In this document: positions 1-5,181 of the stretch, piece after piece
How positions within the stretch are numbered: position 1 is the first letter of the stretch
Layout: each line of letters starts with the position of its first letter
Assembly: GCA_012511645.1 (NCBI GenBank)
Contig: JAAZFP010000133.1
Span: 1 to 5,208 of the forward strand
DNA: 5,208 bases
Reading direction: 5' to 3'
From: Microbacteriaceae bacterium
Lineage (GTDB): Bacteria > Actinomycetota > Actinomycetes > Actinomycetales > Microbacteriaceae
The notes under the pieces: generated by a model
What the model was told of the DNA's origin: nothing
The model's database searches: none
What the model saw: the letters and a program-made list of their open reading frames with translations, nothing else
Made by a program: the position numbers and the translations under genes

Positions 1-428
1 ACGTCAGCGGTGAAGCGCGCGGCGAGCGGGTCCCGCCTGGTCCCGGCTCCACGCAGGCGATACTCGTATCGCCTGGTCAAGGCCCCGAACCGAGCGTCAA
101 ACGCGTCAGGCACGACACGCACCTCGTGTACGACCACATCAGCCGCGCTCTGGCGACGCAGCAGCCCATTGATCCTGCGCGCGGTCACTCTCGGCGCCAG
201 CTCAGTACTCACATCAAGATGAGCGACCTGGCCCCTCGCATGTACCCCCGCATCAGTTCGACCGCCAACGGTGAGTCGATGCCGCTCTGCCTCTGCCGTG
301 GCCGAACCCGACTGCAACAATGTGGCGAAAGCCGACTCCAACTCACCCTGCACGGTGCGCAGCCCTGGCTGCGACGCCCACCCATGAAAATCGGTTCCGT
401 CATACCCGAGGTCGAGACGCAATCGCAT
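1..428 (-). CDS. truA: tRNA pseudouridine synthase A, N-terminal part (runs off the left edge)
   Basis: TruA converts uridines 38-40 of the tRNA anticodon arm to pseudouridine in the cytoplasm. Reading the minus strand from 428 gives 142 uninterrupted codons that continue past the window edge; the usual family length is about 250-300 residues. Visible hallmarks are the N-terminal LDLGYDGTDFHGWASQ (residues 5-20), the catalytic loop GGRTDAGVHA (55-64) with the nucleophile Asp59, and RRYEYRL (119-125), whose Tyr121 matches the conserved active-site tyrosine. The ATG at 428 is the natural start: an in-frame TAG lies four codons upstream and LRLDLGYDG follows at once. There is no good Shine-Dalgarno sequence close to it; a purine-rich stretch lies too far upstream. 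truA normally follows rplQ directly in actinobacteria, but here a divergent acyltransferase gene separates them, so truA probably has its own promoter. The product call is very secure. The fate of the C-terminal half cannot be judged. Confidence 0.95.
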   Translation of the reverse strand, partial: MRLRLDLGYDGTDFHGWASQPGLRTVQGELESAFATLLQSGSATAEAERHRLTVGGRTDAGVHARGQVAHLDVSTELAPRVTARRINGLLRRQSAADVVVHEVRVVPDAFDARFGALTRRYEYRLRGAGTRRDPLAARFTAD

Positions 429-439
429 GCGCTTAGACT
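412..439 (+). promoter_or_regulatory. Candidate promoter for the acyltransferase gene
   Basis: TCGAGA at 412-417 (four of six matches to TTGACA) and TAGACT at 434-439 (TAnnnT) are separated by 16 bp. They predict a start near 446 and a leader of about 24 nt before the ATG at 470. The -35 part lies inside the truA coding sequence. The -10 box overlaps the candidate truA -10 on the other strand, so the two promoters could exclude each other. The short leader contains GGGCG (445-449) facing CGCCC (456-460), a possible 5-bp hairpin. Both hexamers are weak matches. Confidence 0.3.
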
Positions 440-440
440 A
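435..440 (-). promoter_or_regulatory. Candidate -10 box for leaderless truA transcription
   Basis: On the minus strand the hexamer TAGTCT fits the actinobacterial -10 pattern TAnnnT. Exactly six bases (AAGCGC) separate it from the truA ATG at 428. Transcription starting about 7 bp after the -10 box would begin on the A of the start codon and give a leaderless mRNA, which is common in actinobacteria and agrees with the missing ribosome binding site. No convincing -35 hexamer is visible at 16-18 bp. This is an inference from spacing only. Confidence 0.35.
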
Positions 441-469
441 TCGGGGGCGCCTTCTCGCCCAGACTCACT

Positions 470-2437
470 ATGGCTACAGCATCTCTTCCCCGCACCCGCA
501 CCGCGCGCCTTGGCGGGCTCGACGGGCTGAGGGCGATTGCGGTCAGCCTCGTGCTGATCTACCATCTCTGGCCAGAGGCCCTGCCTGGTGGGTTTTTGGG
601 CGTTGACGTGTTCTTCGTAATCAGCGGCTTTCTCATCACATCTCTTCTGCTTTCTGAACACCGCATCCACGGGCGCATCCGTCTCGGTGAGTTTTGGCGC
701 CGCCGCGCACGTCGACTGCTTCCCGCACTCGCACTGGTGATTCTGATCTGCACCAGCGTTGCCCTCGTGATTGGCGGCGACGTGCTCGTGAACATCGCCG
801 CGCAGATTGGTGGCGCGGCGGCGTTCATCGCAAACTGGGTCTACATTGCGCTCGGGTCAGACTATTTCGCGCGAGACAACCCCGAGCTCTTTCGCAACAC
901 CTGGTCGCTCGCGATCGAGGAGCAGTTCTATCTTGTGCTGCCACTCGTGCTGCTCCTCGCACTGCGCATGCGGGGCCGAGCGACTCGCACCCTGTTCTTT
1001 ACCACCGGAGCGATCGCCTCTGCGACATGGATGGTCACGCTCTCCCTCAACGGCGCAAACCCGACCAGGGTCTATTTCGGCACTGACAGTCACACCTTTG
1101 GTCTGCTCATCGGTGTCGCGCTCGCCTGCGCACTCGGCCCACGCAGCACCGACCGCGCTGTGCGTCCAGTGTGGCAACAGCTCGGCCTAGCCGCCGCCAC
1201 AGTGCTCGGCCTCGCAGTGCTCGGCGTGCTGGCATTCACGCTGCGCGAGGGCAGCCCTGAGAGCTTCCAGGGCGGCTTTCAGCTCGCCACGCTGGCCGCC
1301 CTCATCTCCGTCTGGGCAGCGACACGCGATGGCGCCTGGATCGGTCGAGCGCTCGACGTCGCACCACTGCGATGGATCGGCGCCCGCTCGTACGGGCTCT
1401 ATCTGTGGCACTGGCCGATCCTCGTGATCATGCTCGGATGGGCGAAAAGCAGCGGCGTCGCCGACGCCGACGGCGCGGCCTGGTTGGTGCCGATATCGGT
1501 GCTGGTGCTCACCGTTGCTGCCACTGCCCTGTCATACCGTTTCGTCGAGCAGCCCATTCGGCGCCTCGGCATTCGTCGCTCGATGGGCGTGTTGCTTCAT
1601 CCACTGCGTCTGCACGGCGCTCGCCTCGCGTCGGCCAGCGTGCTGGTGCTGCTCATCGCACTCACCCTCCCGACCACCATCGTCGCAATGGTGACTGCAC
1701 CTGCGCAGTCAAGCGCCGCATCAGCCATTGACCGAGGTTCGGCGGCACTCGACGATCAACAGCAGCGAGCACGACTCGCGGACGCTCAGCGGGCCGCGCA
1801 CACCTCAGCCAATGAGACCAAGAGCCCCAGCAACGACGATGACCCCGGTGCGTTCAATCCAAATTGGCAGGATGCGCCAGATTTTGAGTTGCCGCCTCCT
1901 CCGCCCCCTGATCCGATTCAGTCATGGGAGCTCTTCGCGGTTGGCGACTCAGTCATGCTCGCGAGCGTTCCCGAGCTCGCCGCGGCGTTCCCAGAAATCT
2001 GGGTCGATGCGTCGGTGTCTCGCGGACTTTCTGCGGGTGTCGATATCGTGACTGATTTCGCTGCGCGAGGCGAGCTTCGACCGGTGATCATTGTCGGGCT
2101 CGGCACAAACGGGCCAGTGAGCGATGCCGACCTCGAGCGGCTCCTTCATGCGGCAAACGGCCGCAAGGTTGTGATCGTCAACGCCTACGGTGACCGCTGG
2201 TGGATTCCCGAGGTGAACCGTCAGCTGCGTGCCTTCGCGGATGCGCATCGAGGCGTGGCGCTCGCCGATTGGGAGTCTGCGATTGTACAGGTGCCTGGTG
2301 GCCTTGCGGGGGACGATATTCACCCGAACCCAAGCGGAGGAGTCGCCTACGCGCAGGTCGTGCAACGAGCTCTTGACGAACTCATCACCCCTGCCGAGCT
2401 TCCTGAGCCCGAGCGTCCGGTTCGGGTGAGAAGCTAG
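470..2437 (+). CDS. Membrane O-acyltransferase (acyltransferase family 3) fused to a C-terminal SGNH domain, OatA/OafA-like
   Basis: This 655-residue protein should move acyl, probably acetyl, groups across the membrane and onto an envelope polymer. Residues 15-410 form the multi-spanning acyltransferase 3 domain. It has LDGLRAIAV (17-25) with His32, FLGVDVFFVISGFLI (42-56), the Arg-rich loop FWRRRARRLLP (75-85), and NTWSLAIEEQFYLVLP (143-158). A last hydrophobic segment spans about 385-409. A charged, Ala/Gln-rich linker follows (about 411-474), ending in six prolines (475-480). Residues 487-637 form an SGNH hydrolase-type domain, presumably outside the cell: block I VGDSVM with Ser494, a possible block II Gly519, GLGTNG with Asn547, and DDIHP with Asp615 and His618. 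All catalytic residues are therefore present. Staphylococcal OatA, a peptidoglycan O-acetyltransferase, has the same two-domain plan, but the substrate here could equally be a wall polysaccharide or a glycolipid. ATG 470 is the first possible start: a TAG at 434-436 is in frame, no start codon lies between, and the family's N-terminal motif begins at residue 17. No clear Shine-Dalgarno sequence precedes it. The gene opposes the ribosomal operon and is probably a lineage-specific insertion. Confidence 0.93.
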   Translation: MATASLPRTRTARLGGLDGLRAIAVSLVLIYHLWPEALPGGFLGVDVFFVISGFLITSLLLSEHRIHGRIRLGEFWRRRARRLLPALALVILICTSVALVIGGDVLVNIAAQIGGAAAFIANWVYIALGSDYFARDNPELFRNTWSLAIEEQFYLVLPLVLLLALRMRGRATRTLFFTTGAIASATWMVTLSLNGANPTRVYFGTDSHTFGLLIGVALACALGPRSTDRAVRPVWQQLGLAAATVLGLAVLGVLAFTLREGSPESFQGGFQLATLAALISVWAATRDGAWIGRALDVAPLRWIGARSYGLYLWHWPILVIMLGWAKSSGVADADGAAWLVPISVLVLTVAATALSYRFVEQPIRRLGIRRSMGVLLHPLRLHGARLASASVLVLLIALTLPTTIVAMVTAPAQSSAASAIDRGSAALDDQQQRARLADAQRAAHTSANETKSPSNDDDPGAFNPNWQDAPDFELPPPPPPDPIQSWELFAVGDSVMLASVPELAAAFPEIWVDASVSRGLSAGVDIVTDFAARGELRPVIIVGLGTNGPVSDADLERLLHAANGRKVVIVNAYGDRWWIPEVNRQLRAFADAHRGVALADWESAIVQVPGGLAGDDIHPNPSGGVAYAQVVQRALDELITPAELPEPERPVRVRS

Positions 2438-2450
2438 CGAAGGCGCCCCG

Positions 2451-2488
2451 GATCTGCGCTGACGATGAGCGCGAAACTCACGCAGATT
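2451..2488 (+). terminator. Possible weak 3' hairpin after the acyltransferase gene
   Basis: Fourteen bases after the acyltransferase stop, ATCTGCG (2452-2458) can pair with CGCAGAT (2481-2487), extendable by one G-U pair. Inside it, GCGCT (2456-2460) and AGCGC (2468-2472) form a competing 5-bp hairpin. The following bases (TCGTCTCTG) are only mildly T-rich. It may help end or stabilise the plus-strand transcript, but it is not a textbook terminator. The rest of the 192-bp convergent spacer, apart from the rplQ terminator, shows only an ATCCGGAT palindrome (2561-2568) and no gene. Confidence 0.3.
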
Positions 2489-2566
2489 CGTCTCTGAGCG
2501 CAAGACATTCGGTGATCGCGATTTCCCAGCAGCACCGGCCCTCTTTGCAACCGCATCCGTATCCGG

Positions 2567-2615
2567 ATAACAAACACGAACACCCCGCCTCGCAGGTGCG
2601 ATGACGGGGTGTTCG
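2567..2615 (-). terminator. Intrinsic terminator of the rpsM-rpsK-rpoA-rplQ operon
   Basis: Fourteen bases past the rplQ stop there is a perfect 11-bp inverted repeat: CGAACACCCCG at 2577-2587 and CGGGGTGTTCG at 2605-2615. The 17-nt loop itself folds into a small TCGC/GCGA stem (2590-2593 with 2598-2601). On the minus strand the hairpin is followed by TGTTTGTTAT (2576-2567), seven T out of ten, which gives it the direction of the ribosomal operon. In the plus direction no T-run follows. It shields the convergent acyltransferase gene from the strong ribosomal operon. Confidence 0.88.
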
Positions 2616-2629
2616 TAAAGGAAAGAGCG

Positions 2630-3172
2630 TTACTTCTCTTCCGCTGCCTCTTCGGCTGCGGTTTCGGCAGCCTCTTCAGCGACAACCGCCTCTTCAGCCT
2701 CAACTGCGAGCTCAGCGGCCTCGGTCGACAGCTCTTCAGCGTCTTCTTCGACCTCGACGACAGCTTCAGCTGCGGGAGCCGCGGCCTTCTTCTCTCGTTT
2801 CGGCTTCGGGTTGACGGGCTCGAGCACGAGCTCGATCACTGCGAGGGGCGCGTTGTCGCCCTTGCGGAAACCGGTCTTGATGATGCGGGTGTAGCCACCT
2901 TCGCGATTCTCAACCAGCGGCGCGATCTCGGTGAAGAGTTCGTGCACGACTGAGGTGTCGAGGATCTGACGCATCACGCGACGGCGTGCGTGCAGGTCAC
3001 CGCGCTTCGCGAACGTCACCAGACGCTCTGCGACTGGCTGCAGGCGCTTTGCCTTGGTTTCGGTGGTCTGAATGCGCTTGTGCTCAAAGAGCTGGGCAGC
3101 CAGCTGGTTCAGCATCAGACGCTCGTGGGCGGGTCCGCCTCCGAGGCGGGGGCCCTTGTTGGGCTTGGGCAT
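2630..3172 (-). CDS. rplQ: 50S ribosomal protein L17 (bL17)
   Basis: L17 is a structural protein of the large ribosomal subunit. The 180-residue product has the classic start MPKPNKGPRLGGGPAHERLM (1-20), then LAAQLFEHKRIQTTETKAKR (24-43), the basic stretch around 57-68, and GGYTRIIKTGFRKGDNAPLA (92-111), ending the conserved domain at LEPVNP near 122. A lysine-rich hinge (123-129) leads into a tail of about 50 residues made almost wholly of Ala, Glu and Val. Such extensions are common in actinobacterial L17 and absent from the roughly 125-residue enterobacterial form. An open frame extends 12 codons upstream to a TTG at 3208, but ATG 3172 is chosen because it gives the invariant family N-terminus and has GGAG six bases before it. 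The gene lies 63 bp after rpoA, is last in the operon, and is followed by a strong terminator. Confidence 0.98.
   Translation of the reverse strand: MPKPNKGPRLGGGPAHERLMLNQLAAQLFEHKRIQTTETKAKRLQPVAERLVTFAKRGDLHARRRVMRQILDTSVVHELFTEIAPLVENREGGYTRIIKTGFRKGDNAPLAVIELVLEPVNPKPKREKKAAAPAAEAVVEVEEDAEELSTEAAELAVEAEEAVVAEEAAETAAEEAAEEK
2646..2740 (-). repeat. Imperfect in-frame repeat encoding Ala-Glu-Glu-Ala units in the L17 tail
   Basis: The motif GCCTCTTC(A/G)GC, in plus orientation, occurs at 2646-2656, 2670-2680 and 2688-2698, with a close variant (AGCTCTTCAGC) at 2730-2740. The start-to-start distances are 24, 18 and 42 bp, all multiples of three, and each copy reads Ala-Glu-Glu-Ala or nearly so on the coding strand. 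This may reflect low-complexity protein selection or DNA slippage. Either way, length changes here would stay in frame. Confidence 0.6.
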
Positions 3173-3178
3173 GGTGTA

Positions 3179-3182
3179 CTCC
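3179..3182 (-). promoter_or_regulatory. Ribosome binding site deciding the rplQ start
   Basis: GGAG on the minus strand, six bases before ATG 3172. It supports this start over the in-frame TTG at 3208. Confidence 0.75.
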
Positions 3183-3193
3183 GTTGAATGCTC

Positions 3194-3227
3194 TGCTTCG
3201 AAAAGCAATGAGTGGTCGAAAACGACC
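3194..3227 (-). other. Two small tandem hairpins in the rpoA-rplQ spacer
   Basis: In transcript orientation, GGTCG (3227-3223), a four-U loop and CGACC (3218-3214) form a 5-bp stem. It is followed by UGCUU (3207-3203), a UUCG loop and AAGCA (3198-3194), another 5-bp stem. Together they fill most of the 63-bp spacer and stop before the rplQ Shine-Dalgarno at 3179-3182. They lack a following U-tract, so they are unlikely to terminate. A role in mRNA processing or stability is possible but unproven. Confidence 0.4.
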
Positions 3228-3235
3228 GAATGAAC

Positions 3236-4222
3236 TTAGTTTGCGTCGTCCTCGTAGCTGTAGAACTGTGCACCGTCAAAGCCGGGCACGGCGTCCTTCA
3301 GTGAGAGACCCATTTCGGTGAGCTTGTCGCGCACCTCGAACACCGACTTCTGGCCGAAGTTGCGAATGTTCATCAGCTGTGCCTCGCTGAGAGCCACGAG
3401 CTCGCTGACCGTGTTGATGCCCTCGCGCTTCAGGCAGTTGTAGCTGCGCACCGAGAGATCAAGATCTTCGATGGGGATCGACAGCTCGCCGTCGGTGACA
3501 ACCTCTGCGGGTGCGGGGCCAATCTCGACGCCCTCGGCAGCCACGTTCAGCTCGCGTGCGAGACCGAACAGCTCAACCAGGGTTGAACCAGCCGAAGCGA
3601 TTGCGTCGCGGGGGCTGATCGCTGGCTTCGACTCCACATCAACGACGAGGCGATCGAAGTCGGTGCGCTCACCGGCACGAGTTGCCTCGACGCGGTAGGT
3701 CACCTTCAGCACGGGCGAGTAGATCGAGTCGACCGGAATGCGGCCGACCTCGGCATCTTCGCTGCGGTTCTGCGCAGCCGACACATAGCCGCGACCGCGC
3801 TCGATGGTGAGCTCAAGCTCGAACTGAGCCGAGTCACCGAGCGTAGCAATCACGAGCTCGGGGTTGTGCACCTCGACACCGGCGGGAGCCGAAATGTCGG
3901 CGGCGGTCACTTCACCGGCACCGGTCTTACGCAGGTAAGCGGTGATGGGCTCGTCGTGCTCGCTCGAGACAACCAAGTCCTTGATGTTGAGGATGATCTC
4001 GGTGACGTCCTCGGTTACCCCAGCGATGGTGGTGAACTCGTGAGCGACACCTTCGAAACGAACGCTGGTCACTGCTGCGCCGGGAATTGACGAGAGCAGC
4101 GTGCGGCGCAGTGAGTTGCCGAGGGTGTAACCGAAACCGGGCTCGAGTGGCTCGATCACAAAACGTGAACGGTACTCAGAGATGGATTCTTCAGTGAGGG
4201 TGGGGCGCTGTGCAATGAGCAC
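3236..4222 (-). CDS. rpoA: DNA-directed RNA polymerase subunit alpha
   Basis: Alpha dimerises to nucleate assembly of core RNA polymerase, and its C-terminal domain contacts upstream promoter DNA and activators. The 328-residue product has the usual length. The N-terminal domain (about 1-225) carries FVIEPLEPGFGYTLGNSLRR (21-40), then LLSSIPGAAVTSV (42-54), and GRIPVDSIYSPV (160-171) before the dimer-interface helices ending near ELFGLAREL (217-225). A flexible linker (about 226-248) leads to the C-terminal domain, with LDLSVRSYNCLKREGI (254-269) and NIRNFGQKSVFEV (285-297). Arg259, Asn262, Gly290, Lys292 and Ser293 line up with the DNA-binding residues of E. coli alpha (Arg265, Asn268, Gly296, Lys298, Ser299), so UP-element recognition should be retained. 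The acidic tail YSYEDDAN is typical of actinobacteria. The start codon is GTG, supported by AAAGGAA eight bases upstream and by the conserved MLIAQRPTL start. A structured 151-bp spacer separates it from rpsK. Confidence 0.99.
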   Translation of the reverse strand: MLIAQRPTLTEESISEYRSRFVIEPLEPGFGYTLGNSLRRTLLSSIPGAAVTSVRFEGVAHEFTTIAGVTEDVTEIILNIKDLVVSSEHDEPITAYLRKTGAGEVTAADISAPAGVEVHNPELVIATLGDSAQFELELTIERGRGYVSAAQNRSEDAEVGRIPVDSIYSPVLKVTYRVEATRAGERTDFDRLVVDVESKPAISPRDAIASAGSTLVELFGLARELNVAAEGVEIGPAPAEVVTDGELSIPIEDLDLSVRSYNCLKREGINTVSELVALSEAQLMNIRNFGQKSVFEVRDKLTEMGLSLKDAVPGFDGAQFYSYEDDAN

Positions 4223-4230
4223 TGTGTTGG

Positions 4231-4237
4231 TTCCTTT
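4231..4237 (-). promoter_or_regulatory. Ribosome binding site for the GTG start of rpoA
   Basis: AAAGGAA on the minus strand lies eight bases before GTG 4222. No in-frame ATG fits the family N-terminus, so this site settles the non-ATG start. Confidence 0.8.
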
Positions 4238-4280
4238 CGCTGGAGTCCGCTATATGACTCATGCGGTGTCTTGGAATGAA

Positions 4281-4364
4281 GAGAAAATCTCGTGTGAAGC
4301 GGTGACTGTCGGTTGACTTCCGTGCTGCCGGAGGCAGCCGTCGAAGCCGACCGACAGTCGGCTT
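4281..4364 (-). other. Structured rpsK-rpoA spacer RNA with alternative folds
   Basis: In transcript orientation two perfect pairings exclude each other. Fold A is AAGCCGAC (4364-4357) with GTCGGCTT (4351-4344), 8 bp around a 5-nt loop. Fold B is GACTGTCGGT (4359-4350) with ACCGACAGTC (4313-4304), 10 bp, continued after one mismatch by GGCTTC (4348-4343) with GAAGTC (4320-4315), including one G-U pair. An apical stem GCTGCC/GGCAGC (4338-4333 with 4329-4324) fits either fold. A small GAGA/TCTC hairpin follows (4291-4288 with 4284-4281). No U-run directly follows the large hairpin, so a plain intrinsic terminator is unlikely. The pairings are read directly from the sequence; a regulatory or processing role is inferred. 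No gene is visible in this 151-bp spacer, and I see no convincing rpoA promoter, although an AT-rich CATATAG lies at 4256-4250. Confidence 0.55.
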
Positions 4365-4373
4365 GACATAAAT

Positions 4374-4772
4374 TCAGACGCGGCGGCGCTTGGGCGGGCG
4401 GCAGCCGTTGTGGGTCTGCGGGGTCACATCGGTGATGGAACCAACCTCGAGGCCCGCAGCCTGCAGCGAACGGATCGCGGTTTCGCGACCCGAGCCGGGG
4501 CCCTTCACGAAGACGTCAACCTTCTTCATGCCGTGGTCCTGTGCCTTGCGTGCAGCGCTCTCTGCAGCCATCTGCGCGGCAAACGGGGTCGACTTGCGTG
4601 AACCCTTGAAGCCGACTCCGCCTGACGAGGCCCAGCTGATCACGGCACCAGTGGTGTCGGTGATCGAAACGATCGTGTTGTTGAACGTTGACTTGATGTG
4701 GGCCTGACCCACAAGCACGTTCTTCTTATCTTTGCGACGCGGCTTGCGCACCGCTGACTTTGTTGCAGCCAT
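4374..4772 (-). CDS. rpsK: 30S ribosomal protein S11 (uS11)
   Basis: S11 sits on the platform of the small ribosomal subunit, near the mRNA exit and the 16S rRNA 3' end. The 132-residue product is full length. It has a basic N-terminal tail (KSAVRKPRRKDKKN, 5-18), then GQAHIKSTFNNTIVSITD (22-39), WASSGGVGFKGSRKSTPFAA (47-66), VKGPGSGRETAIRSL (89-103), and the nearly invariant end THNGCRPPKRRRV (120-132). Asn122-Gly123 corresponds to the Asn-Gly site reported to become isoaspartate in E. coli S11. ATG 4772 has AGGAG eight bases upstream. The gene follows rpsM after 40 bp. rpsD is not found between it and rpoA, unlike in mycobacteria or enterobacteria. Confidence 0.99.
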   Translation of the reverse strand: MAATKSAVRKPRRKDKKNVLVGQAHIKSTFNNTIVSITDTTGAVISWASSGGVGFKGSRKSTPFAAQMAAESAARKAQDHGMKKVDVFVKGPGSGRETAIRSLQAAGLEVGSITDVTPQTHNGCRPPKRRRV

Positions 4773-4812
4773 TACGTGTTCTCCTGAAAATTAGGTGGTC
4801 GCGCTGACCTGG

Positions 4813-5181
4813 TTACTTCTTCTTACCGGCGACGGTGCGCTTCGGGCCCTTGCGGGTGCGAGCGTTCGTCTTGGTGCGCTGACCGTGCACGGGCAGACCC
4901 TTGCGGTGGCGCAGACCCTGGTAGCTGCCAATCTCAACCTTGCGGCGAATGTCAGCTGCGACCTCGCGGCGAAGGTCACCCTCTACCTTGAAGTTTGCGT
5001 CGATGTAATCGCGAAGGGCGACGAGCTGATCGTCGGTGAGATCCTTCACACGAATGTTTCCATCGATTTCGGTGTCGGCGAGGGTCTTCAGTGCACTGGT
5101 GCGACCGACTCCGTAGATGTAGGTGAGTGCCACCTCCACGCGCTTATCACGTGGGATGTCAACTCCTGCGAGACGTGCCAT
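4813..5181 (-). CDS. rpsM: 30S ribosomal protein S13 (uS13)
   Basis: S13 lies in the head of the small subunit, forms intersubunit bridges and reaches the P-site tRNA with its C-terminal tail. The 122-residue product has the family N-terminus MARLAGVDIPRDKRVEVALT (1-20), the YGVG turn (23-26), and a central helical domain containing LTDDQLVALRDYI (48-60) and EGDLRREV (67-74). It closes with SYQGLRHRKGLPVHGQRTKT (86-105) and a Lys/Arg-rich tail that contacts tRNA. His99 occupies a position that is usually Arg in the GLPVRGQRT motif, a mild variation. ATG 5181 is preceded by AAGGAG seven bases upstream. It is the first gene of the visible operon; the operon promoter and any upstream genes lie beyond the right edge. 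rpsK follows 40 bp later with nothing notable between. Confidence 0.99.
   Translation of the reverse strand: MARLAGVDIPRDKRVEVALTYIYGVGRTSALKTLADTEIDGNIRVKDLTDDQLVALRDYIDANFKVEGDLRREVAADIRRKVEIGSYQGLRHRKGLPVHGQRTKTNARTRKGPKRTVAGKKK

Noticed and set aside
126..530. Plus-strand open frame of 134 codons opposite truA
   Set aside because: It is antisense to truA and continues into another frame of the acyltransferase gene, with no coherent domain.
209..670. Minus-strand open frame of 153 codons spanning the truA start and the acyltransferase 5' end
   Set aside because: It is out of frame with truA, which has unmistakable family motifs in the same stretch, and it runs antisense to the conserved start of the acyltransferase.
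1949..2503. Minus-strand open frame of 184 codons opposite the acyltransferase 3' end
   Set aside because: It lies antisense to the conserved SGNH domain, shows no recognisable family motif and has an Arg/His-rich composition typical of a shadow frame in GC-rich DNA.
2434..2703. Minus-strand open frame of 89 codons across the convergent spacer and the rplQ 3' end
   Set aside because: It starts inside the rplQ low-complexity tail in another frame and crosses the rplQ terminator, so it would not be part of a normal transcript.
3173..3208. Longer rplQ form starting 12 codons upstream at TTG
   Set aside because: The extension is not part of the L17 family, and ATG 3172 has a well-placed GGAG and the invariant MPKPNKGPRLGGG start.
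4304..4359. Large hairpin after rpsK as a simple intrinsic terminator
   Set aside because: No T-run follows it directly on the transcript strand; the T-rich patch is about 14 bases further on. rpoA and rplQ are expected to be co-transcribed, so full termination here would be surprising.
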